Source: Acetobacter conturbans (GTDB lineage: Bacteria > Pseudomonadota > Alphaproteobacteria > Acetobacterales > Acetobacteraceae). From it: a DNA stretch of 43,031 bases. The notes below the pieces were generated by a model, which made no database searches, was not told the DNA's origin, and saw nothing but the letters and a program-made list of their open reading frames with translations. Position numbers and translations under genes: made by a program. The stretch is taken from NCBI RefSeq assembly GCF_011516755.1, contig NZ_WOSY01000020.1, forward strand, positions 1-43,031. The letters run 5' to 3'. This document shows positions 13,735 to 19,424 of the stretch, piece by piece (positions within the stretch are counted from its first letter, which is position 1; every line of letters starts with the position of its first letter).

Positions 13735-14067
13735 ATGCCCGATATGGTGCGCTGGTCGCTTGCATGGCGAAACCCCAATACGGCACCATCCGGACCCAGG
13801 GTAATGGCGGCGGTAATTGTGCCCGTGGGCACAGAATGCCCGGCCGAGGTTATGGATAAATGGGTTGCTGGGGCTGGTTACGCGATAACGTGGGAACTGG
13901 TCACACAACGGCCGGTGAAGCGATGGAGCCGGGAGGCAAAGGCCCGTGTGAGGAAGGGCCGCTTAAAACGGCGACTTGAAAGGCAGTATCCGCTTTTGGC
14001 TGAATTGCTCATAGAGCAAGAACTTGCGAAGCGCCCGGCCTATTACGAAGCCGAGGTGAACAAATGA
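13735..14067 (+). CDS. Hypothetical basic protein
   Basis: This 110-aa protein has a strong GGGAGG ribosome site about 8 bases before its ATG. Its C-terminal half is basic and probably helical (RKGRLKRRLERQYPLLAELLIEQEL). I do not recognise the family. It is the second gene of the klcA cassette, separated by a GC-rich hairpin at 13693-13714. The next promoter copy begins about 20 bases after its stop. Confidence 0.6.
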   Translation: MPDMVRWSLAWRNPNTAPSGPRVMAAVIVPVGTECPAEVMDKWVAGAGYAITWELVTQRPVKRWSREAKARVRKGRLKRRLERQYPLLAELLIEQELAKRPAYYEAEVNK

Positions 14068-14087
14068 GATATTTATTTTATTAAACC

Positions 14088-14127
14088 TATTGACTGCTAT
14101 TGACTACATGGGCGCTAGTGTGTATCT
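14088..14127 (+). promoter_or_regulatory. Tandem TATTGAC promoter, copy 4
   Basis: Repeats lie at 14088-14094 and 14098-14104. TTGACT is followed after 17 bases by TATCTT. The shared leader begins about ten bases further on. Confidence 0.6.
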
Positions 14128-14134
14128 TGTAATT

Positions 14135-14166
14135 GTTCCCGAGACGTGGCGGCAACCGCAGGGAAC
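14135..14166 (+). ncRNA. Structured 5' leader hairpin, copy 3
   Basis: The outer stem is GTTCCC/GGGAAC. The inner stem has changed to GTGG/CCGC around the same CGGCAA loop. This is the most diverged copy, yet it keeps the loop and the pairing (one G-U), which supports selection on RNA structure. Confidence 0.55.
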
Positions 14167-14189
14167 GAAACCGCACCGGAGACAATAGA

Positions 14190-14645
14190 ATGTCAGAAAA
14201 ATACACCACAATGATCGAGGAAATCCGCCGTTCTGTAATGTTCGGTTGCGGGACTTCTTATGAGTTATTTTGTGTCAAGTTTTCCCGCGCCGTCGATTAC
14301 AAGGCGGGCAGCTTGCCGGAAGGCGAGCGCCGCGCATTTATCGCAGCAGCGCAGGCGATAGGCGATTACATGACGCCGGACGAGGAAAGGACGCTGTTCC
14401 TCGATTACTGTTCTCATGGGATCGAATGGGGTTGCTGCCCGGCCGGGTGCGAACGACTGGACGCTGACGAAGACTATGACCCCACGGACGAGGAACGGGA
14501 AGAACTGCACCGGCAACTTCTGGAAGAATTTGCAGAGGAAATAGAACAGGAGCGCCAAGCAGCAATCGCGGCCCGTGACGCCCGGGTTCTCGACATGGTG
14601 GACCAGATCAGGGCGCGGAATGCGGGAAGCACCTTTCAAGGATAA
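14190..14645 (+). CDS. Hypothetical acidic protein
   Basis: I do not recognise this 151-aa protein. It is strongly acidic, about 33 D/E against 17 K/R by hand count. The charge is concentrated in residues 92-125 (DEDYDPTDEEREELHRQLLEEFAEE). A cysteine cluster (CCPAGC) lies just before this. It starts after the shared leader, in the same position as the klcA gene of the previous cassette. Acidic leading-region proteins such as ArdA act as DNA mimics against restriction enzymes. That role is possible here but unproven. Confidence 0.6.
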   Translation: MSEKYTTMIEEIRRSVMFGCGTSYELFCVKFSRAVDYKAGSLPEGERRAFIAAAQAIGDYMTPDEERTLFLDYCSHGIEWGCCPAGCERLDADEDYDPTDEEREELHRQLLEEFAEEIEQERQAAIAARDARVLDMVDQIRARNAGSTFQG

Positions 14646-14690
14646 CGCAACAAGGGGGCCGGTGACGGCCCCCACACAGGAGGCAAGGCA

Positions 14691-15014
14691 ATGGAATTTC
14701 TGACACCCGGAGAACAGACGGCGGCGCGTAAGCTGGTCAGGGCGGCCCGGGCGGCCGGTTATCTGGTCAGTGTATGGGAGGGCGAAGACTTCGCGATCCG
14801 GCGGAGTGACAAGGAAAGCGACATTCTCAAGAACCTTGGAAGCACCGGGCAGGATCGCCTTGATTTCATCCGTCCGGCCGCCAGTCCGGACGTGAAGCCG
14901 ACCCGCGTGGGGTGGGCGCTGCTGATCTATGGAAACGCGCCGGACGGGTCCGAACTGGTCGCGGATTGCAGCGATAACGCGGCAACGCGGGCACTGGTAG
15001 GTGTGGCCGCATAA
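14691..15014 (+). CDS. Hypothetical protein, leading region
   Basis: This 107-aa protein has AGGAGG about 8 bases before its ATG. It opens with a helical stretch (TPGEQTAARKLVRAARAAGYLVSVWEG). A later segment, VGWALLIYGNAPDGSELVADCSDN, looks like a beta-hairpin. I do not recognise it with certainty. It is the second gene of its cassette, after a GC-rich hairpin at 14654-14673. Confidence 0.6.
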   Translation: MEFLTPGEQTAARKLVRAARAAGYLVSVWEGEDFAIRRSDKESDILKNLGSTGQDRLDFIRPAASPDVKPTRVGWALLIYGNAPDGSELVADCSDNAATRALVGVAA

Positions 15015-15087
15015 TCTGGATGGGGCGGGGCCAGGTTTGGCCCCCCCCCTCAAATCCCAATTTCGTGAATAAAAAACACCATAAATC

Positions 15088-15127
15088 TATTGACCGCTAT
15101 TGACTAGATGGCGGTATTTATGTATTG
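15088..15127 (+). promoter_or_regulatory. Tandem TATTGAC promoter, copy 5
   Basis: Repeats lie at 15088-15094 and 15098-15104. TTGACT is followed after 17 bases by TATTGT. The stretch from here to the start codon is almost identical to copy 2, which suggests recent duplication or gene conversion. Confidence 0.65.
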
Positions 15128-15134
15128 TCTAAGT

Positions 15135-15167
15135 GTTCCCAAGAACTGGCGGCAACCAGTTGGGAAC
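15135..15167 (+). ncRNA. Structured 5' leader hairpin, copy 4
   Basis: The outer stem is GTTCCCA/TGGGAAC and the inner stem ACTGG/CCAGT around CGGCAA with an AGA bulge. It differs from copy 1 by replacing a G-U pair with G-C in the outer stem. Confidence 0.6.
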
Positions 15168-15190
15168 GCAACCACAACGGAGACAATACA

Positions 15191-15772
15191 ATGAACACTC
15201 ACTACCTTTCCCCTGCCGAAACTGCAAAACTTATCCGGGCACGGCTCAAAAAGGCTTTCCCCCGCACAAAGTTTTCTGTCCGCAGCGATAGCTATTCCGG
15301 GGGCGGGTCCGTCCGGGTGAAATGGATGGACGGCCCGGCCGCTACTTTGGTGGAAAGCATTGTCGGAAGCTATGCAGGCGGTCGGTTTGACGGCTCCATT
15401 GATATGAAAATCAGTGTCCGCCACTGGCTTTTGCCGGATGGGACCGTGCGGGTTGCCAGTAATCCGGGCACACAGGGAAGCATGGGATACATTGCCGCAG
15501 AACGCGAATGGATGCCCGACCCCGATTGCAAGCTGGTTTCGTTCGGGGCTGATTTTGTCTTCACGAGCCGCACTATCAGCCCGGCTTTCGCAGAAAAAAT
15601 CATGGCCCGGCTGATCCGCAAGGGCTTGCCGGAAAACACCCTGAAAATCGACAGGCGGGACAACGGAGAAGCCGGGATCGTCACCCGTTTGGGGGTGAAC
15701 TTTGATGACGCCCGGTACTGGGAACGTCAGGCCAATGTTGAACAGAGCCGATTCATGGTTGCGGGGGCATAG
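15191..15772 (+). CDS. LPD29-like domain protein
   Basis: This 193-aa protein begins YLSPAETAKLIRARLKKAFP followed by TKFSVRSDSYSGGGSVRVKW. That is the pattern I associate with the large polyvalent protein-associated domain 29 found on plasmids and phages. The molecular role of the domain is unknown. The start follows the shared leader with GGAG eight bases upstream. It is the only cassette gene here without an obvious partner before the nuclease gene, which has its own upstream gap of 80 bases. Confidence 0.65.
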   Translation: MNTHYLSPAETAKLIRARLKKAFPRTKFSVRSDSYSGGGSVRVKWMDGPAATLVESIVGSYAGGRFDGSIDMKISVRHWLLPDGTVRVASNPGTQGSMGYIAAEREWMPDPDCKLVSFGADFVFTSRTISPAFAEKIMARLIRKGLPENTLKIDRRDNGEAGIVTRLGVNFDDARYWERQANVEQSRFMVAGA

Positions 15773-15852
15773 GCCCCCACTTCCTGCCAGCACTCCCGCC
15801 CGCCGTAGTCGGTCGGGCGGTCGTTCCTTTCGGATTTCGGGTATCGTGCGTC

Positions 15853-16617
15853 ATGACTTACAAAGCCGCCTTTTTCGCCTGTCTTGTTTCCGTTGTGTCT
15901 TGTCTGTCACCAGCCTACGGGGAGGAAGCCGATTGCCGGGCTTTCAGTCCCGGCAACCAGCTTCCGCAGGTTGTTCGCCCGGAGATTGGCCGAGGTGCCG
16001 TGACGCTTTGCAATAGAGGCTATGTCGTGATGGCCTCACCCGTGACGCACGGGCCGCTTTGGGCGGCCGAACACCTTTGGTCCGACGATATAGAAGCAGC
16101 TTGGACCCTAGCGCGGCATGGGCAATTCACGCCCGATCCGCGCTGGCCCGCATCCGCCGCCCTGGGCGATTATCGCAGATCGGCTTACGACCGGGGCCAT
16201 ATGGCCCCGAGCGGGGATCAGCCGACCCCACAGGACCAAGCCGAAACCTTCATGCTGTCCAATGTCGTGCCCCAAACCGCGAGCCTTAATGAAGGGATAT
16301 GGGCGAAGATAGAGCGCCGCGTGCGGGAGATGACCGAACAAGAAGGGGAAATATACGTCGTGACCGGCCCCGCGTTTCATCTTCGCCCGGTTGAGACCAT
16401 AGGGCCGGATCATGTTTTTGTGCCGTCATCGACATGGAAGGCCGTTTATTCCCCAGCCCGGGAAAAGGCGGGCGTGTACGTGTGCAAGAACTCGCAACAG
16501 CATCCGCATTGCGATCAAGTGACGGTCGCCACGCTGACCCGAAACACGGGCATAGATCCTTTTCCCGGCTTGCCCGCGCGGGTGAAGAATGAGGCTTGGC
16601 GGATGCCAGCCCCCTAA
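15853..16617 (+). CDS. Secreted DNA/RNA non-specific endonuclease
   Basis: This 254-aa protein has a signal peptide (about residues 1-23, ending SPAYG). It belongs to the beta-beta-alpha-Me NUC1 family: the DRGHMAPSGD active-site motif at about residues 112-121, and the metal-ligand helix NVVPQTASLNEGIWAKIE at about 135-152. Such enzymes cut DNA and RNA and here would act in the periplasm. Comparable nucleases lie in the leading regions of conjugative plasmids next to stb genes. The benefit to transfer is not established. Confidence 0.85.
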   Translation: MTYKAAFFACLVSVVSCLSPAYGEEADCRAFSPGNQLPQVVRPEIGRGAVTLCNRGYVVMASPVTHGPLWAAEHLWSDDIEAAWTLARHGQFTPDPRWPASAALGDYRRSAYDRGHMAPSGDQPTPQDQAETFMLSNVVPQTASLNEGIWAKIERRVREMTEQEGEIYVVTGPAFHLRPVETIGPDHVFVPSSTWKAVYSPAREKAGVYVCKNSQQHPHCDQVTVATLTRNTGIDPFPGLPARVKNEAWRMPAP

Positions 16618-16624
16618 AAACGGA

Positions 16625-16648
16625 AACGGCAGGCTTGCGCCTGCCGTT
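16625..16648. terminator. Hairpin terminator between convergent genes
   Basis: AACGGCAGGC and GCCTGCCGTT form a ten-base-pair perfect stem with the loop TTGC. It lies between the convergent nuclease and membrane-protein genes. On the minus strand it is followed by a T-rich stretch, so it best fits termination of the stb-like operon. Confidence 0.65.
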
Positions 16649-16651
16649 CTC

Positions 16652-17275
16652 CTATCCCGGGGGAGGTGATACCGGGGCGGGCGTGATCCACACGGGCAGG
16701 GCGCACCCTGTTTGTCCGTCTGGTGTGGTGTTGATCCGTTCGCCGTGACAGGCGGCCAGTGCCTTTTCTATGTCGTTCGCGCGCATCAGCCGGAGCCAGT
16801 CGGCCGCCGCGTGCGGGTCGCGGGTTATTTCCTGTTGCAGCCCGTTCGCCGTGGCTAATGCCCGGCCCGATCCATTGTCATATCCGCGCCAGTAGCCCAC
16901 AGCGCCGCCTAGAGCCGCTGCCAGCATGATCGCCCCGGACGCCAGCATGATCGACCGCCAGCGGCTGGCCTGCACCGCTGCCTTCGCTTCCCGCTCGATT
17001 GCCCGCCTTGCCCGATCCGAGGCGGCCGCCTCGATCCGTTCCAGTGATTCGGGCGAAAGCACTTGCGAGCCGGACGCGGCCGCGTTCCTGACTTGCTCAA
17101 TTAAGGCCGGGAACGTGCCGAGGACTGTAGCGAGCGCGGCCAGCGGGTAACGGAACGGATCATCGCGCAAGCCGCCCCGTTCGACCGCTGATTCAATCTC
17201 GCCTTGCGCGGCCGCTATCGCGGCCGCGAAGTCGTGCCCGGCCGGATCGGCCGGGCTGTTTTCTTCCTCACTCAC
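16652..17275 (-). CDS. StbC/TraM-position membrane protein
   Basis: This 207-aa protein has one predicted membrane span (about residues 109-128, IMLASGAIMLAAALGGAVGY). It is preceded by a charged helical region (ERIEAAASDRARRAIEREAKAAV) and followed by a periplasmic or cytoplasmic tail. I do not recognise a named family with confidence. It is the third gene of a set laid out like stbABC of R388 or traKLM of IncP: DNA-binding protein, ATPase, then this protein. It overlaps the ATPase stop by four bases. Confidence 0.55.
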   Translation of the reverse strand: MSEEENSPADPAGHDFAAAIAAAQGEIESAVERGGLRDDPFRYPLAALATVLGTFPALIEQVRNAAASGSQVLSPESLERIEAAASDRARRAIEREAKAAVQASRWRSIMLASGAIMLAAALGGAVGYWRGYDNGSGRALATANGLQQEITRDPHAAADWLRLMRANDIEKALAACHGERINTTPDGQTGCALPVWITPAPVSPPPG

Positions 17276-18210
17276 GGGAGCCAGGACGCAATCGGGGCGA
17301 ATTGCGTTTCCATCTTGTCCAGCCAGCGCCGGGTCATGGACCGTTCAAACGGCCCGAGCGGGGAAACGGTCGATCCTTCGGGCACCTGTCCGTCCCGCGC
17401 CATGCCGAACGTCAGGCGCTTGCCTTCGATTTCGCTGGCGACCTCCTGTTCCAGTCGCGGCATGAGGATCGGGAGGCCACCCCGGGCAATAACCTTGCGG
17501 AATGCACTGTTGCGGAGCGTCCGGCCGAACGCTTCATCCACGGTCATCGTGCTGTCCACCCGGCCTTCATTCATAATGATGGCGGTTGCACGCGGCCGGA
17601 AACCCAGCCCTTCAAGCTGGTCCATCACCGCCAGATCGTCCGGGCGGGGGCCGACGAAATAGAGCGCCACCGGCTCCACCCCGGCTTCCTGCATCATGCC
17701 CGCAAGATCGGGCGTCGCCTCGATTGTGCGACTTAGCGCCACGTCGCCGCCCCCGAAGTCGTAAATGCCGGAAACCTTGTCTTCCATCTGGAACATGAGG
17801 GTTTCGCGCAACCAGCGGGCCGACTGCGCCCCGTCCGTGGTAGGCGGCTGCTGGACCCCATCAAACCACGTTGCGAGCGAGCGGTTTTGCGGATCGAGGG
17901 CCGAGAGCATGGCCGCGCGACCGGCTTCCGCCATCTTCCATCCGGCCCAGCGCGCCACCATTGTTTTGCCGGTCCCGCCCGGGCCAATCAGGAAAATGGC
18001 TTTCGGCTTGTCCGTCAGGTCGATGCCGCTTTTCTTGGCGACGGGCAAAGCCGCGCCATTGTCTGCCGGGGGTGCGCTCATTGCGGAAACATCGGTTTCC
18101 GGTTCTTCCTCCCAGCGGTTCCGCCGTCTGGCGAAGATAGGGGAAACGCTCGGCTTCGCGGCCGGTGTTTCCGTGGTGGAGGGGGCAGGGGTTTTCCGGG
18201 GTGTCGTCAT
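17272..18210 (-). CDS. StbB/TraL-like P-loop ATPase
   Basis: This 312-aa protein has a clear Walker A motif (IFLIGPGGTGKTMVARW, K82) in a ParA/MinD-like fold. Later signatures are ALDPQNRSLATWF, GIYDFGGGDVAL and VALYFVGPRPDDLAVMDQL. The proline-rich first 60 residues are probably disordered. Equivalents include R388 StbB and IncP TraL, small ATPases next to oriT that affect plasmid positioning and transfer. The gene follows the StbA-like gene by 26 bases and overlaps the next by four. Confidence 0.75.
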   Translation of the reverse strand: MTTPRKTPAPSTTETPAAKPSVSPIFARRRNRWEEEPETDVSAMSAPPADNGAALPVAKKSGIDLTDKPKAIFLIGPGGTGKTMVARWAGWKMAEAGRAAMLSALDPQNRSLATWFDGVQQPPTTDGAQSARWLRETLMFQMEDKVSGIYDFGGGDVALSRTIEATPDLAGMMQEAGVEPVALYFVGPRPDDLAVMDQLEGLGFRPRATAIIMNEGRVDSTMTVDEAFGRTLRNSAFRKVIARGGLPILMPRLEQEVASEIEGKRLTFGMARDGQVPEGSTVSPLGPFERSMTRRWLDKMETQFAPIASWLP

Positions 18211-18236
18211 CGGATGATTCTCTTTCGTTGTGGTTG

Positions 18237-18800
18237 TCAGAAATTGAAGCCCGCATCCCGCAGCACCGCGTCAGGGTCCACGGTCTGCTGATCGTCCTTC
18301 GGGGGCGCTGCCGACGCCGAGCCGGAAGACGGGGCAGGGGCGGGGGCGGCCGGGGTGGCCCCGCGTAGTGTTGCCAGCGCACGACGCGGGCGGGTGCGCT
18401 GTTCTGGAAATGCCGGAGCCTGTTCCGCAGGGGCGGGGGCTGGCTCCGGGGTTGGTTTTGGATTGTGCAATACAGTTTCTTTCTCTGTATTGTGCAATCC
18501 AATTTCGGCCCGTGGTCGCGTCGCAGCAACCGGGGCCGGGGCGGGCGAGGGCACCTCAAGCAGCTTCTTTCTGATTCGGTACCATGCCCGCCGGATCGCG
18601 TCGGCCGAGGCCGGTTTGCCCGCGTCGTCTTTCACCCCCTGCTGTTCCAGAACGTCAGCGAGCATCCGCCAGCTAATGCGGCCCGCTTGCTGGCGCTGGT
18701 GCAGTTCGGCCCGGTGCTGGTGAAGCCACCGCACGAGGCCGGATGACGACACGAGCGCATTCGCAACCTGCGGCTCACGTGGTTCGTCTGGTTCGCTCAT
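18237..18800 (-). CDS. StbA/TraK-like oriT-proximal DNA-binding protein
   Basis: This 187-aa protein has an N-terminal helical DNA-binding-like domain (ISWRMLADVLEQQGV...SADAIRRAWYRIRKKL, about residues 40-85) and a long disordered alanine/proline-rich tail. The start at 18800 was chosen because upstream of it lies the phased AGGGTC array, which the protein probably binds; an in-frame ATG at 18866 would put part of the array inside the gene. In R388 StbA binds 11-bp-spaced direct repeats in the same place. The coding region contains a near-palindrome at 18458-18503. Confidence 0.6.
   Translation of the reverse strand: MSEPDEPREPQVANALVSSSGLVRWLHQHRAELHQRQQAGRISWRMLADVLEQQGVKDDAGKPASADAIRRAWYRIRKKLLEVPSPAPAPVAATRPRAEIGLHNTEKETVLHNPKPTPEPAPAPAEQAPAFPEQRTRPRRALATLRGATPAAPAPAPSSGSASAAPPKDDQQTVDPDAVLRDAGFNF
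18458..18503. repeat. Near-palindrome with the TTGTGCAATAC core inside the StbA-like gene
   Basis: GGATTGTGCAATACAG and CTGTATTGTGCAATCC are inverted copies differing only at the central two bases of the core. They are separated by a T/C-rich spacer. The core matches the palindrome before the SprT-like gene. It may be an operator, 250 bases upstream of the ATPase gene. Confidence 0.55.
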
Positions 18801-18845
18801 AGGGTCGAATGGTCCTCTGTCTGTCCGGGTCAGTCCGACCGGAAC

Positions 18846-18930
18846 AGGGTCACGATAGGGTCGCAAACAGGGTCATGTCAAGGTCGAAACAGGGTCATAA
18901 ACAGGGTCAAGAGAGGGTCGAAACAGGGAT
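18846..18930 (+). repeat. Helically phased AGGGTC array (8 boxes)
   Basis: AGGGTC or a one-base variant starts at 18846, 18857, 18869, 18880, 18891, 18903, 18914 and 18925. The steps are 11, 12, 11, 11, 12, 11 and 11 bases, so all boxes face the same side of the helix. Looser copies lie at 18801 and 18826. The array sits upstream of the StbA-like gene beside the candidate oriT. Confidence 0.85.
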
Positions 18931-18959
18931 GGAAAAGGGACGAGGTAGAGGGGGAAGAT

Positions 18960-19030
18960 TTTTACAGACCATTGCACCCACTTGGTGCATAATAATCGGG
19001 CTAAAGCCCGTAGAAGGGCCTCAAGAAAAG
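18960..19030 (+). other. Candidate origin of transfer (oriT)
   Basis: The gap between the divergent StbA-like and relaxase operons holds two inverted repeats. They are TGCACC-CACTT-GGTGCA at 18973-18989 and CGGGCT-AA-AGCCCG at 18997-19010, separated by an AT-rich ATAATAAT-like stretch. In MOBF plasmids such as R388 the nick lies just beside such a hairpin. The exact nick site cannot be assigned from the sequence alone. Confidence 0.55.
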
Positions 19031-19043
19031 AAGGGGATGAACC

Positions 19044-19421
19044 ATGCCACCGGCAGACAAAACGGCGTCAACGGGCCGCAAATCCGCTCCTGCGGGCACG
19101 TCCGATCTGGCCGCCCTGCGCGCCGAAATGAGGGAGATGAGGGAAGCGCAAGAGCGGTTCGTCGTCGTCGGGGAACGCATCATCACCATGCTTTCGGTCA
19201 TCAATGACAAGGCGGACTTGCTCATTGAGGCGGCGACGAAAGAGCCAGGTCCTAGCCCCGTGGCGAAGATGCTGGAGGCGATCTTAGCGGCGCTGGCCGA
19301 GCAGCACGCAACCCTTTCCCGGCTCCCGGCCGAACTGGCGGCCGCCATCCATGAGGACGAGGACGCGGAAAGTGAACCGGCCGACCCGGCCGCATGGCAC
19401 GAGCCAGACGACGAGGAATAG
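19044..19421 (+). CDS. Coiled-coil protein encoded before the relaxase
   Basis: This 125-aa protein has a heptad-rich helical core (LAALRAEMREMREAQERFVVVGERI, about residues 25-50) and a second helix at 75-105. It ends in an acidic tail (EDEDAESEPAD...DDEE). I do not recognise a family. It starts after AAGGGG and ends two bases before the relaxase start, so they are co-transcribed. The position matches small relaxosome accessory proteins such as TrwA, but no ribbon-helix-helix motif is obvious. Confidence 0.6.
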   Translation: MPPADKTASTGRKSAPAGTSDLAALRAEMREMREAQERFVVVGERIITMLSVINDKADLLIEAATKEPGPSPVAKMLEAILAALAEQHATLSRLPAELAAAIHEDEDAESEPADPAAWHEPDDEE

Positions 19422-19424
19422 GCC

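Noticed and set aside
18355..18746. Plus-strand frames opposite the StbA-like gene
   Set aside because: They are mirror frames of the alanine/proline-rich tail and lack a promoter or a convincing protein.
18801..18930. CRISPR array
   Set aside because: The AGGGTC boxes are only six bases with 5-6-base gaps, so there is no repeat-spacer structure, and no cas genes are present.
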